A DNA stretch of 64,000 nucleotides from Lachnospiraceae bacterium (GCA_009774175.1 VSNG01000003.1:1-64000), one strand, 5' to 3'; positions 51,153 to 60,922 are shown, counted from the stretch's first letter. Numbers and translations: made by a program. Notes: generated by a model from the letters alone, not told the origin.

Positions 51153-52647
51153 AATACGAAATCTCTCCCTGCAGGTAAAAATCAGCAGCATTTATATCTT
51201 TACGAATCTGCTCGTGGTGATGGTAAATATTTTTCTGATCATCGGCATCAACAGCATGTCCGGCCGGCTGGATATGGTGTATCAGGGAAACCGCCATCTG
51301 AACGATTTTTCCGATGCCGTGGACGCGCTGCAAAGCAGCATGACGGATTATCTGAACGCGAAAACCAGCCATTCGCTGGAAAACTATTATCGGAGCGAAG
51401 CTCTTTGCAGAAATATGGTGGCGGATTTAAACGAGGAGGTGACGGGCCGCTCTTTCGACCGTATGGAGAGAAATATCCGGCATATGAGCGAGCACTATCT
51501 GGAGGAGGTGGCGCAGGCGGTGGAGGCCAAGCGTGGCCGTAACGTGGAAAAATACCGATTCCATTACGAGAACGCGGCCAGAATGTATGGCTATATCGGC
51601 GCCTATCTCTCCAATCTGAACATGGAGCAGTTTCGCAGCAATACCGAGCGTTACAGCGATCTTTTGCAGCGGTTCCGACTGTTTGAGGCGGTGTCCGTCA
51701 TTACGATCGTTCTGGTGATGTTCTGCAATGTGGGTATTATTATCCGATTTGTGGGCGCGCTGATCCGGCCTGTGAAAAAGCTGGCGGGGCAGGCGGACGA
51801 GGTAGCCAGGGGAAACTTTGCCATTGAGCTTCTTCCCGTGGAATCCCAGGATGAGGTTGGCGTCGTGACAGGGGCGTTCAATTCCATGGTGGTGAGTATC
51901 GGCAGATATATCGAAAAACTGCGGGAGAGCATGGAAGCGGAGCGGGCCTTAAAGGAGCGGGAGCTTCTGATGGAGGGCCATTTGAAGGACGCAAGGCTTA
52001 AATATCTGCAGGCGCAGATCAATCCCCATTTTCTTTTTAATACGCTAAACGCAGGCGCGCAGCTTTCCATGATGGAGGGCGCGGACAGAACCTATGAATA
52101 CATTCAGAAGGTGGCGCAGTTTTACAGATATAATATGAAAAAAAGCGAGGAGACGGTGACCATAGCGGAAGAAGTGGAAATGGTGGATTCCTACATTTAT
52201 ATTCTGAACGTGCGGTTTGCCGGAGACATTCATTATGAAAAGCATATCGACGAAGCCCTTCTGTCGGTGGAAATGCCCGGTATGATTTTACAGCCCATCG
52301 TGGAAAACTGTGTCAATCACGGCATACGGGAGATGGGAGACAAGGGTGTGATTGTGCTGTCTCTTTATGAGAAAGAAGGACGGGTATGCATCAGTGTGAA
52401 GGATAACGGCGTGGGCATGAGCGAAGAGACCATCCAGAAAGTACTTTGCGGGACATACCGGGAGGAGGACATGGCGTCCGGCGGAAACGGCGTGGGTATG
52501 GATAATGTGATTTCCCGCATGAAGCTTTTTACGGACGACGAGAATGTGATTACCGTCAGGAGCGAAGAAGGAAAAGGTACGGAAGTGTGCTTCTATCTGC
52601 AAAGGACCGGGCAGCCGGAAAAAGGGGGTAACGATGGGCCACTATAA
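51145..52647 (+). CDS. Sensor histidine kinase, LytS/YesM type
   Basis: 500 residues. Membrane helix (about 15-36), extracytoplasmic helical region (to about 180), second helix, HAMP (LIRPVKKLAGQADEVARGNF), then QAQINPHFLFNTLNAGAQLS with the phosphoacceptor His, N box IVENCVNHGIR and G box DNGVGM. The extracytoplasmic part is small and helical, fitting a kinase that reads a separate binding protein (the gene just upstream). Overlaps the regulator gene by 14 bases. Confidence 0.94.
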   Translation: MNKIRNLSLQVKISSIYIFTNLLVVMVNIFLIIGINSMSGRLDMVYQGNRHLNDFSDAVDALQSSMTDYLNAKTSHSLENYYRSEALCRNMVADLNEEVTGRSFDRMERNIRHMSEHYLEEVAQAVEAKRGRNVEKYRFHYENAARMYGYIGAYLSNLNMEQFRSNTERYSDLLQRFRLFEAVSVITIVLVMFCNVGIIIRFVGALIRPVKKLAGQADEVARGNFAIELLPVESQDEVGVVTGAFNSMVVSIGRYIEKLRESMEAERALKERELLMEGHLKDARLKYLQAQINPHFLFNTLNAGAQLSMMEGADRTYEYIQKVAQFYRYNMKKSEETVTIAEEVEMVDSYIYILNVRFAGDIHYEKHIDEALLSVEMPGMILQPIVENCVNHGIREMGDKGVIVLSLYEKEGRVCISVKDNGVGMSEETIQKVLCGTYREEDMASGGNGVGMDNVISRMKLFTDDENVITVRSEEGKGTEVCFYLQRTGQPEKGGNDGPL

Positions 52648-54250
52648 AATTATGCTGGCGGATGATGAGGGAATTGTAATAGATTCCCTGAAATTTATCA
52701 TAGAGAAGGAATTTGGGGATACCTGTACCGTTGAGTTTGCAAAAACCGGGAGAAGCGTCATTGAGCTGGCCGAGAGGTACAGGCCGGATATCGCCATCAT
52801 GGATATTCAGATGCCCGGCATCAACGGGATTGAGGCTATGCGGGAAATCCGCGGGACAAATCAGAGCGTGGTTTTTATTGTCATGAGCGCGTATGACAAG
52901 TTTGATTATGCCAAGGAGGCTATCAAGCTGGGCGTTCTGGAATATATCACCAAGCCTATGGAGAAGACCAGAATCATTGCCGCCCTGAAAAAGGCCATGG
53001 CCCAGATCGACAAAGAGAGGGATAAGCGCAGCAACGATCTGTTAATCCGGGAAAAGCTTGAGACCGTCATGCCGATTATAGAAAACGGCCTTCTCTATAA
53101 TCTTCTTTTTCAGGAGCATTTTCAGGAAGATATCGAAAATTACAAGCAGCTTCTCGGAATCGGCCGGAATCATGCCTATATGCTGGCGGTGATCTGTGGG
53201 GAAAGTCAGGAAGGAAACCATATGACCAATGCCGTGGGCAGCAGCGTGAAAATGCAGCAATACGGCGATCTGCTCAGAGAATATTTAAAGGAGGCGTACC
53301 CCGGCGTGATTTTGGGTATGCCCATGGCCAATAAGCTGCCGGGACTGATGCCCTGCGAGGAAGCGCAGATGACCTACGAGGAGAGAATCGCCCTGATTGA
53401 GAAATCAAGAGAACTTGTCAGAGAGCTAAAAAAGCGGACGCAGATCAGCTTCCGCATCGGCATCAGCGCCATCGCGCCGCTGGAGGAGGCAAGGGAATCC
53501 TACAAAGAAGCCATAAACGCCTTGATCATGACGACGGGCAGCGTGGCTCATGTGGATGATCTGCCCATCGGCTGTACCCATGAGGAAACCTATCCCGTAG
53601 ATATGGAGAAGAAGCTTTTTGCAGAGGTGAAAAACGGGGAAAAGGATCATGCCATGGCTACGGCGGAGACTTATTTTGATCTGATTGCGGGCCTGCACGG
53701 GGAGTATCTTATGAACATCCGTCTGAAAGTTCTGGAGTTTGTGCTTTATGCGGAGTATATCGCCTATAATTCCGGGGGCATGGTTTACGAGTTTCGGGAC
53801 AGGGCGGATTATCTGCCCACGGTGATGGGTATGGAAGAACTGCCTGCCCTGCGCAAATGGTTTACGGATAAGATTGGGGAAGCCTGCCGCAATGTGAATA
53901 CAAAGGCGTCGGAGAAGTCTTTGGGCGCGGTGGAGGCGGCGAAATCCTATATTCAAAATAATTACAGCAGGGATATTTCACTGGATGAGGTATCCCACAC
54001 GGTCAATATCAGCCCTTACTATTTCAGCAAAATTTTCAAGGAGGACGTGGGGGAGGGCTTTGTGGAATACCTGACAAAAATCCGTATGGACAAGGCCAAG
54101 GAACTGCTTACCACAACGGAGTGTTCCATGAAGGAGATCTGTTCCATGGTGGGATATGCAGACCCCAACTATTTCAGCCGCTCCTTTAAGAAAAATGTGG
54201 GCGTGACGCCTACGGAATATAAATGTGAGAAGGGCGAGAAGAACCTTTGA
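52634..54250 (+). CDS. Response regulator, YesN type, with long middle domain
   Basis: 538 residues. Receiver domain with Asp10/Asp11 and phosphoacceptor Asp57 (IMDIQMPGI), conserved Lys in YITKPM. Residues 140-430 are a middle domain typical of large YesN proteins. The C-terminal AraC HTH pair has ISLDEVSHTVNISPYYFSKI and KEICSMVGYADPNYFSRSFK. RBS AAAGGGGG. It should activate the sugar importer genes downstream. Confidence 0.94.
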   Translation: MGHYKIMLADDEGIVIDSLKFIIEKEFGDTCTVEFAKTGRSVIELAERYRPDIAIMDIQMPGINGIEAMREIRGTNQSVVFIVMSAYDKFDYAKEAIKLGVLEYITKPMEKTRIIAALKKAMAQIDKERDKRSNDLLIREKLETVMPIIENGLLYNLLFQEHFQEDIENYKQLLGIGRNHAYMLAVICGESQEGNHMTNAVGSSVKMQQYGDLLREYLKEAYPGVILGMPMANKLPGLMPCEEAQMTYEERIALIEKSRELVRELKKRTQISFRIGISAIAPLEEARESYKEAINALIMTTGSVAHVDDLPIGCTHEETYPVDMEKKLFAEVKNGEKDHAMATAETYFDLIAGLHGEYLMNIRLKVLEFVLYAEYIAYNSGGMVYEFRDRADYLPTVMGMEELPALRKWFTDKIGEACRNVNTKASEKSLGAVEAAKSYIQNNYSRDISLDEVSHTVNISPYYFSKIFKEDVGEGFVEYLTKIRMDKAKELLTTTECSMKEICSMVGYADPNYFSRSFKKNVGVTPTEYKCEKGEKNL

Positions 54251-54317
54251 AGACGTCTTGCCATCGGACGGGACTCCGGGAAGTTTCATGTCCTGCAGGG
54301 GGAAGCGGAGGGATAAT

Positions 54318-55370
54318 ATGGAAAAAAGAATCAGCGGCCTGCTTATGGCGCTAATATTGCTGCTTACGGCGGCCGGCTGCGGCACGGTGGAAAGCGGCCG
54401 GGAAAGTGAGGCCGGTGAAGAGAAAAAAATACAGATCGGCATGAGCTTCGACTCGTTTGTCATTGAAAGATGGCAGAGAGACAGGGACGTGTTTGTCTCC
54501 GTTGCAAAGGAGCTGGGGGCGGAAGTCAATGTTCAGAATGCCAACGGCGTGGTGGAGGAGCAGAAGAAACAGATCGACTATTTTATTCAGAAGGGAATGG
54601 ACGTGATCGTCATTATTGCCATTGATCCGGCGTCCCTGCGGGAATCGGTGAAAAAAGCGAAAGACGCGGGAATCAAGGTGGTGTCTTACGACAGGCTGAT
54701 CAACGATGCGGACGTGGATCTGTATATTTCCTTCGATAATGAGATGGTGGGGGATATGATGGCAAGAGCGCTGGTGGAGGAAGGCATAGACGGCGGCAAT
54801 GTAATTATGATCGGCGGTTCTCCCACGGATAATAACGTGCCGTTAGTGGAGGGCGCCTTTAAAAGAGTCATGTCGAAAAACAGGGTGACAATTCTGGACT
54901 CCGTTCATGCCGATAACTGGCGGGCGGAGGAGGCGGCTGCCTATATTTATGCCAATCCGTTAAAGGTGGCCCAGGCGGACGCCATCATGTGTGGCAATGA
55001 CGATCTGGCTACCCAGGCTGTACGTGCTCTGGCGGAGACCCGCCAGGCGGGCAACATGCTTGTGGTGGGACAGGACGCGGATCTGGCCGCCTGCCAGAGA
55101 ATCGTAGAGGGCACCCAGGTCATGACAGTCTATAAGCCGGTGGAGCGTCTGGCCACCCGGGCCGCGGAGGAAGCGGTGGCTCTGGCCAGAGGCGAAGAGA
55201 TTGCCGCAGAAGATATGACTACGATTACCAGCGGCGCATACCGGGTTCCCTATATCGCGCTGGAACCTGTCAGTGTTAAGCGGGATAATATCGACGAGGT
55301 GATCATCGGCAGCGGCTTCCATTTAAAGGAAGATGTGTATCTGAATGTGCCGGAACAGATGCCGGAGTAG
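54318..55370 (+). CDS. Sugar ABC importer binding lipoprotein (XylF/RbsB-like)
   Basis: 350 residues. Signal peptide with lipobox TAAGC (Cys at about 20). The Peripla_BP_4 domain includes IQIGMSFDSFVIERWQRDRD, the hinge block VVSYDRLINDADVDLYISFD and IMIGGSPTDNN. It resembles D-xylose-type binding proteins. ATG 54318 has CGGAGGGA upstream; longer in-frame starts read through the regulator end and are rejected. It sits between the regulator and a second binding protein with its own leader, so it may be a sensor accessory or an alternative importer subunit. Confidence 0.88.
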   Translation: MEKRISGLLMALILLLTAAGCGTVESGRESEAGEEKKIQIGMSFDSFVIERWQRDRDVFVSVAKELGAEVNVQNANGVVEEQKKQIDYFIQKGMDVIVIIAIDPASLRESVKKAKDAGIKVVSYDRLINDADVDLYISFDNEMVGDMMARALVEEGIDGGNVIMIGGSPTDNNVPLVEGAFKRVMSKNRVTILDSVHADNWRAEEAAAYIYANPLKVAQADAIMCGNDDLATQAVRALAETRQAGNMLVVGQDADLAACQRIVEGTQVMTVYKPVERLATRAAEEAVALARGEEIAAEDMTTITSGAYRVPYIALEPVSVKRDNIDEVIIGSGFHLKEDVYLNVPEQMPE

Positions 55371-55412
55371 CATTTTATTGCTGGACATAGGAAAAAACGC
55401 AAGATAATGCTA

Positions 55413-55453
55413 GTACATTTCTCCCGCATCATTCTTAAAAAGTAAAAATGTAC
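55413..55453. repeat. Inverted repeat upstream of second binding-protein gene
   Basis: GTACATTT (55413-55420) and AAATGTAC (55446-55453) are exact complements, 25 bases apart. They lie about 100 bases before the ATG, near where a regulator should bind. No sure -35/-10 pair is seen; TATATT (55488-55493) is a possible -10. Confidence 0.4.
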
Positions 55454-55550
55454 AGAGTTTCAAAAATTATTCCTATTTTTTTTGTGGTATATTGAAGGTG
55501 CGAAAAAAATTCGCGGTAAACACATATTAAAAAGGGAGGAAAACTAAGAC

Positions 55551-56735
55551 ATGAAAAGAAAAGTATTAGGTATGGTACTTGCAACATCCATGGTTGCAGC
55601 TACACTGGTTGGCTGTGGCGGCGGTTCTGAGCAGGCGGCAGCGCCCGCAGCAGACGCACCGGCAGCAGAGGCAGAGGCGCCTGCGGCAGAGGCTGAGACA
55701 GAGGCACCGGCAGCAGAGGCTGAGGCAGAGGCAGAGGCGCCCGCAGCAACAGCAAGCGGCAACAAGGTTGGCGTTGCTATGCCTACCAAGGATTTGCAGA
55801 GATGGAATCAGGATGGTTCCAACATGCAGGCTGAGCTTGAGGCAGCAGGTTATGAGGTAGACCTTCAGTACGCTTCCAACGATGTAGCTACTCAGGTTTC
55901 TCAGATCGAGAACATGATCAACGGCGGCTGCTCCGCACTGGTTATCGCTTCCATCGACGGCGAGTCCCTTACCACAGTTCTTGAGGGCGCAAAGAGCGCA
56001 GGCATTCCTGTTATCGCATACGACCGTCTGATCATGAACACAGATGCAGTTTCCTACTACGCTACCTTCGATAACTATATGGTTGGTACGAAGCAGGGTC
56101 AGTACATCGTAGACGCGCTTGATCTTGACAATGCTGATGGTCCTTTCAATATGGAGATCACCGGCGGTTCACCTGATGATAACAACGCTAAGTTCTTCTA
56201 TCAGGGCGCTATCGACGTATTACAGCCTTACATGGATGCTGGCAAGATCGTAGTTCCTTCGGGTCAGATCGAGTTCGCAACCGTTGGTACACCTGCTTGG
56301 TCTACCGAGACTGCACAGTCCAGAATGGAGAATATCCTTTCTTCTAACTACGCAGACGGCACAAACCTTGACATCGCGCTTTGCTCCAACGACTCTACCG
56401 CTCTTGGCGTAGAGAACGCTCTGGCAGCTAACTACACAGGCAACTACCCTGTTGTTACCGGTCAGGACTGCGATATCGCTAACGTAAAGAACATGATCGA
56501 CGGCAAACAGTCCATGTCCATCTTCAAGGATACCCGTACACTGGCGTCTCAGGTGGTTAAGATGGTTGGCCAGATCATGAAGGGTGAGACCGTAGAGGTA
56601 AATGATACCGAGACATACGACAACGGTACAGGCGTGATTCCTTCTTACCTTTGCGAGCCCGTATTTGCAGATGTAAACAACTACAAAGAGCTGTTGATCG
56701 ATTCTGGTTACTATACAGAGGCTGATCTTCAGTAA
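55551..56735 (+). CDS. chvE: Multiple-sugar-binding lipoprotein (ChvE-like)
   Basis: 394 residues. Lipobox TLVGC (Cys22), then a 45-residue Ala/Glu/Pro tether, then a ChvE/XylF-like sugar-binding domain (VGVAMPTKDLQRWNQDGSNM, VIAYDRLIMNTDAVSYYATF, TGQDCDIANVKNMI). Codon use is that of a highly expressed gene, and GGGAGGAAAA is the RBS. It is separated from its ATPase gene by a 238-base spacer of stacked hairpins, which probably lets it be made in excess. The related lipoprotein upstream differs by eye over most of its length. Confidence 0.9.
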   Translation: MKRKVLGMVLATSMVAATLVGCGGGSEQAAAPAADAPAAEAEAPAAEAETEAPAAEAEAEAEAPAATASGNKVGVAMPTKDLQRWNQDGSNMQAELEAAGYEVDLQYASNDVATQVSQIENMINGGCSALVIASIDGESLTTVLEGAKSAGIPVIAYDRLIMNTDAVSYYATFDNYMVGTKQGQYIVDALDLDNADGPFNMEITGGSPDDNNAKFFYQGAIDVLQPYMDAGKIVVPSGQIEFATVGTPAWSTETAQSRMENILSSNYADGTNLDIALCSNDSTALGVENALAANYTGNYPVVTGQDCDIANVKNMIDGKQSMSIFKDTRTLASQVVKMVGQIMKGETVEVNDTETYDNGTGVIPSYLCEPVFADVNNYKELLIDSGYYTEADLQ

Positions 56736-56737
56736 GC

Positions 56738-56804
56738 GTCTGAGAAGAATTTCTAAAGACGTTTCGTCATAGGACGAAACGCCAAGAAATTCTAAGTCTC
56801 AGAC
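56738..56804 (+). repeat. Long hairpin 1 after chvE (26 bp in three arms)
   Basis: Outer arms GTCTGAGA/TCTCAGAC, middle arms AGAATTTCT/AGAAATTCT and inner arms CGTTTCGTC/GACGAAACG (loop ATAG) are all exact. The stem starts two bases after the stop codon. No T-run follows. Confidence 0.85.
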
Positions 56805-56805
56805 A

Positions 56806-56830
56806 GGAGAACGCAAAGAGCGCGTTCTCC
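56806..56830 (+). repeat. Hairpin 2 after chvE
   Basis: GGAGAACGC (56806-56814) and GCGTTCTCC (56822-56830) are exact, loop AAAGAGC. Confidence 0.8.
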
Positions 56831-56850
56831 GCGTAAGAAATAAAAAAGAA

Positions 56851-56892
56851 TAAACCATGGCAGGCGGGGGAAATATCCCGCCTGTTGGTTTA
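56851..56892 (+). terminator. Hairpin 3 after chvE, possible partial terminator
   Basis: TAAACCA/TGGTTTA and CAGGCGGG/CCCGCCTG stack into one long stem. The 3' side has only a short T-stretch, so transcription may leak on to the ATPase gene. A small fourth hairpin AAACAG/CTGTTT follows (56903-56918). Confidence 0.55.
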
Positions 56893-56973
56893 TAAAAGGT
56901 AGAAACAGATACCTGTTTATGGTAAAATGAAAAGTGGGTTGGCAACTAGAAACTATGTTGGGAGGAATTTAAT

Positions 56974-58512
56974 TTGGCTAAGATTTTACTGGAAATGAAA
57001 AATATTACCAAAACATTCCCTGGTGTCAAGGCGCTCGACAACGTAAATCTGAAAGTGGAAGAGGGAGAAATCCACGCGCTGGTCGGTGAGAACGGCGCAG
57101 GCAAGTCCACGCTGATGAACGTTTTGAGCGGGATTTATCCGTATGGTACATATGAGGGTGACATCGTTTATGACGGTGAAGTTTGTAAGTTTAACAAGAT
57201 TAAGGACTCCGAGGAAAAGGGAATCGTCATCATCCATCAGGAGCTGGCGTTGGTTCCTTATATGTCCATCGGAGAAAACATGTTTTTGGGTAATGAGCGC
57301 GGAAAGAGCGCGTCCATTGACTGGAATGAAACCTACGGAGAAGCTGACAAGTATTTGAAGATGGTCGGTCTGTCAGAGTCGTCCAAGGTACTGGTTAAGG
57401 ATATTGGAACAGGTAAGCAGCAGCTGGTAGAGATTGCAAAAGCGATGGCCAAGCATGCGAAGCTTCTGATTCTGGATGAGCCTACGTCTTCTTTGAACGA
57501 GACGGACTCCAAGGCTTTGCTTGATTTGATGTTGAAATTCAAAAAAGAGGGCATGACGTCGATTATCATATCTCATAAGTTAAACGAGGTTGCTTATGTG
57601 GCGGATAAGATTACGGTTATCCGCGACGGTTCCACCATCGAGACGATGGATAAGCATACCACGGAGATTTCAGAGGATAGAATTATTCAGGGAATGGTTG
57701 GCCGTGAGCTGACAGACCGTTTCCCGAAGCGTCACGACGTAAAGATCGGCGACGTAAATATGGAAGTAAAAAACTGGACGGTACATCACCCGCTTTACCC
57801 GGAGAGGAAAGTGTGCGACGATGTGTCCATCAAAGTGAGAAAAGGCGAGGTGGTAGGTATTTCCGGCCTGATGGGCGCGGGGCGTACCGAGCTTGCCATG
57901 AGTATTTTCGGCCAGTCTTACGGCACCAATATCAGCGGACAGCTGTTTTTGGACGGAAAAGAAGTTCACTTAAAGACAATCAAACAGGCCATCAAAAACA
58001 AGCTGGCCTATGTAACGGAGGATCGGAAGGGTAACGGTCTGGTGCTCACCAATCCGATTAAGATCAACACTACGCTGGCAAACCTTGACAGCATCAGCCC
58101 CCGTATGGTGATTGACAAGGATAAGGAATATCAGGTGGCGGAAGAGTACAGGGGAAAGCTTAAGACCAAATGTCCTACTGTGGAACAGAACGTTGGAAAC
58201 CTCTCCGGCGGTAATCAGCAGAAGGTGCTTTTGGCAAAGTGGATGTTTACAGATCCCGACGTGCTGATTCTGGATGAGCCTACCAGAGGTATCGACGTGG
58301 GCGCCAAATATGAAATTTACTGTATCATAAATGATCTGGTGGCGGCGGGCAAGTCCGTTATCATGATTTCTTCGGAGCTGCCGGAAGTACTCGGTATGAG
58401 CGATCGGATCTATATTATGAATGAAGGAAAGATCGCGGGAGAGCTCTCCGCCGAGGAGGCAACCCAGGAGAAGATCATGTCCATCATCGTAAGTTCGGGA
58501 AAGGGGGCGTAA
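56974..58512 (+). CDS. mmsA: Sugar ABC importer ATPase, two NBDs (MmsA/GguA/XylG type)
   Basis: 512 residues with two ABC domains. The first has Walker A GENGAGKS (about 36-43) and [15 protein letters not shown]. The second has a degenerate Walker A (GLMGAGRTE, about 298) but a good signature [15 protein letters not shown] and [12 protein letters not shown]. This asymmetry is normal in monosaccharide importers. The start is TTG at 56974, preceded by GGGAGGAA; no in-frame ATG fits. It is followed four bases on by the first of two permease genes. Confidence 0.93.
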   Translation: MAKILLEMKNITKTFPGVKALDNVNLKVEEGEIHALVGENGAGKSTLMNVLSGIYPYGTYEGDIVYDGEVCKFNKIKDSEEKGIVIIHQELALVPYMSIGENMFLGNERGKSASIDWNETYGEADKYLKMVGLSESSKVLVKDIGTGKQQLVEIAKAMAKHAKLLILDEPTSSLNETDSKALLDLMLKFKKEGMTSIIISHKLNEVAYVADKITVIRDGSTIETMDKHTTEISEDRIIQGMVGRELTDRFPKRHDVKIGDVNMEVKNWTVHHPLYPERKVCDDVSIKVRKGEVVGISGLMGAGRTELAMSIFGQSYGTNISGQLFLDGKEVHLKTIKQAIKNKLAYVTEDRKGNGLVLTNPIKINTTLANLDSISPRMVIDKDKEYQVAEEYRGKLKTKCPTVEQNVGNLSGGNQQKVLLAKWMFTDPDVLILDEPTRGIDVGAKYEIYCIINDLVAAGKSVIMISSELPEVLGMSDRIYIMNEGKIAGELSAEEATQEKIMSIIVSSGKGA

Positions 58513-58516
58513 GGAC

Positions 58517-59689
58517 ATGGATAAGACAAAAGCTTTGGCAGTTCTCAGAAAATATACCATGATTATCGCTCTGGTTCTGGTGGTGATTTTCTTTCACATT
58601 ATGACAGAGGGAAAAATCCTGTTTCCCCAGAATATTAATAACCTGATTTCTCAGAACGCTTATGTATTCGTGCTGGCGACCGGCATGCTGCTGTGTATTC
58701 TGACAGGCGGTAACATTGACCTTTCCGTAGGCTCCGTAGTCTGCTTCGCGGGCGCGGTTGGTGCGATGATGATGGATAAGGATGTGAATATCTGGGCAGC
58801 GGTTCTGGCTATGCTTGTCATCGGTATTCTGATCGGTATGTGGCAGGGCTTCTGGATCGCCTATGTGAAGGTGCCGCCCTTTATCGCAACGCTGGCAGGC
58901 ATGTACGCTTTCCGCGGCCTCTCCAACGTAGTGCTGCAGGGTATGACGGTTTCCTTGAAGAGCGAGACCTTTATCAGAGTATTCGGCGGCGGCGCGGACT
59001 GTTATGTGCCGGATATTTTTGGCGGCGGCGAAGGTTTTAATATGACCTGTATGATCGCAGGCTGCATTGCGGTTATCATACTGATCGCCATGCAGTTAAA
59101 GAGCCGGATCAATAATAAGAGCAGAGGATATGAGACAGCGCCCCTTGGCAGCACCATTGTAAAGCTTGTGATTATCAGTGCGGTAATTTTGTGGGTGACT
59201 TACAAGCTGGCGTCCTACAAGGGCATTCCAACAGCGTTAATCTGGATCCTTCTGGTGCTTCTGGTTTACGGTTATCTGACTACAAAGACAAGAATAGGCC
59301 GTTATCTGTATGCGGTAGGCGGTAATGAAAAGGCAACCAGACTTTCCGGTATCAATACGAAGAAAGTATATTTCTTCGCTTATGTCAATATGGGTCTGCT
59401 GGCAGCGCTGGCAGGTATCCTGACAATTGCCAGACTGACTACGGCGCAGCCTACATACGGGCAGGGCTATGAGATGGATGCTATCGGCGCCTGCTTCATC
59501 GGCGGCGCATCTGCATACGGCGGCGTTGGTTCCGTAACCGGCGTGGTAGTCGGCGCAACCCTGATGGGCGTTATCAATATGGGTATGAGTATTATGGGTA
59601 TCGACGCTAACTACCAGAAGGTGGTTAAGGGGCTGGTACTTCTGGTAGCCGTGGCCTTTGACGTACTGTCCAAGAGAGAGAAGAAATAA
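58517..59689 (+). CDS. mmsB: Sugar ABC importer permease (MmsB/GguB type), copy 1
   Basis: 390 residues with about ten membrane helices. The segment LATGMLLCILTGGNIDLSVG is the family signature of ribose/xylose-type permeases, and AIGACFIGGASAYGGVGSVT is the conserved second block. The permease directly downstream shares both and is its paralogue, so the channel may be a heterodimer. The ATG lies two bases after GGACAT, RBS AAGGGGGCG in the end of the ATPase gene. Confidence 0.93.
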   Translation: MDKTKALAVLRKYTMIIALVLVVIFFHIMTEGKILFPQNINNLISQNAYVFVLATGMLLCILTGGNIDLSVGSVVCFAGAVGAMMMDKDVNIWAAVLAMLVIGILIGMWQGFWIAYVKVPPFIATLAGMYAFRGLSNVVLQGMTVSLKSETFIRVFGGGADCYVPDIFGGGEGFNMTCMIAGCIAVIILIAMQLKSRINNKSRGYETAPLGSTIVKLVIISAVILWVTYKLASYKGIPTALIWILLVLLVYGYLTTKTRIGRYLYAVGGNEKATRLSGINTKKVYFFAYVNMGLLAALAGILTIARLTTAQPTYGQGYEMDAIGACFIGGASAYGGVGSVTGVVVGATLMGVINMGMSIMGIDANYQKVVKGLVLLVAVAFDVLSKREKK

Positions 59690-59704
59690 GGGAGGAGGAT
59701 AAAA

Positions 59705-60865
59705 ATGAATAAAGCAGTAGAAATTTTCAGAAAACATACCATGAAAATAGTCCTTGTCCTGATCGTGATATTCTTCTCGGTGATGACAAAGGGACAGATG
59801 TTTGCAGCTTCCAGTTTCCAGGCGCTGATTGCGCAGAACGCTTATGTGTTCGTACTGGCAACCGGTATGCTGATGTGTATGCTGACAGGCGGTAACATTG
59901 ACCTTTCCGTAGGCTCCTTCGTCTGCTTTGTCGGCGCCATCGGCGGTCTTATGATGGTTCGCGGCGGTATGTCGGTTCCGGCGGCCATGCTGTTAATGCT
60001 GGGCGCAGGCGTGATCTACGGTATTGTGGAAGGATTTTTGATTGCCTATATCAATATTCCCCCGTGGATTGCCACACTGGCGGGTTATCTGGCATTCCGC
60101 GGCTGGGGCACGGCGCTGTTAAACGGCGGAACCATTGCTCCCATGCCGGAAGGCTTTATCAAAATGTTTAACGGCAGTGTGCCCGATCTTTTTGGCGGCG
60201 CGGGATTGAATATTACCTGTATTGCGGTGGGCGTAATTGCCTGCGTAATCTTCGTGCTGTTACAGCTGAAGGGCAGAAACGATAAGCTGAAAAAGGGATA
60301 TGAGGCAGAGAGTATGGGAAGCGTGATTGTGCGCTGCGTACTGGTATGCGCGGTTGTTATCCTGTTTGCATTCAAGCTGGCGCAGGCGGGCGGTATTCCG
60401 AATAACCTGATCTGGGTAGCTGTGATCGTGCTTATTTATGACTTTATTTCTTCCAAAACCACCATCGGCCGTTATTTCTATACTATCGGCGGCAATGTGG
60501 AAGCTACCAGACTTTCCGGTATTGATACGAAGAGGATTTTCTTCCTGGCATATCTGAATATGGCGATTCTTACCGTAATCAGCGGCTGGATGACCATGGC
60601 GAGACTTTCCGCGGCAACACCGACGGCAGGCACCAACTACGAGATGGACGCAATCTCCGCCTGCGTGGTGGGCGGCGTATCCGCTTACGGCGGTTCGGGT
60701 ACTGTGTTCGGTATGGTTGTCGGCGCGACTCTGATCGGCGTTATCAACCTGGGCATGAGCCTTATGGGTATTGACGCAAACTGGCAGAAGGTAGTTAAGG
60801 GCGTGGTACTGCTGGCGGCCGTAGTATTTGAAATTATGAATAACAGGGATAAGACAAAAGAATAA
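59705..60865 (+). CDS. mmsB: Sugar ABC importer permease (MmsB/GguB type), copy 2
   Basis: 386 residues, same helical plan and signature blocks as copy 1 (LATGMLMCMLTGGNIDLSVG, AISACVVGGVSAYGGSGTVF). The copies are clearly similar from end to end but differ at many positions, so the duplication is not recent. RBS GGGAGGAG. It is the last gene of the importer operon; a terminator follows. Confidence 0.93.
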   Translation: MNKAVEIFRKHTMKIVLVLIVIFFSVMTKGQMFAASSFQALIAQNAYVFVLATGMLMCMLTGGNIDLSVGSFVCFVGAIGGLMMVRGGMSVPAAMLLMLGAGVIYGIVEGFLIAYINIPPWIATLAGYLAFRGWGTALLNGGTIAPMPEGFIKMFNGSVPDLFGGAGLNITCIAVGVIACVIFVLLQLKGRNDKLKKGYEAESMGSVIVRCVLVCAVVILFAFKLAQAGGIPNNLIWVAVIVLIYDFISSKTTIGRYFYTIGGNVEATRLSGIDTKRIFFLAYLNMAILTVISGWMTMARLSAATPTAGTNYEMDAISACVVGGVSAYGGSGTVFGMVVGATLIGVINLGMSLMGIDANWQKVVKGVVLLAAVVFEIMNNRDKTKE

Positions 60866-60885
60866 AAGGATGTAAAGAAAGAATT

Positions 60886-60922
60886 AAAAGGAGGACTGTC
60901 CGGGCGGGCGGTCCTTCTTTTT
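60886..60922 (+). terminator. Terminator of sugar importer operon
   Basis: A 16-base stem starts AAAAGGAGGACTG (from 60886) and ends at 60921, with three wobble pairs, loop GGGC (60902-60905), and T residues on the 3' side. Confidence 0.85.

Noticed and set aside
55579..55860. Arg/Gln-rich frame inside the chvE signal and tether region
   Set aside because: It is the +1 reading of the repetitive Ala/Glu/Pro tether codons and is not a separate gene.
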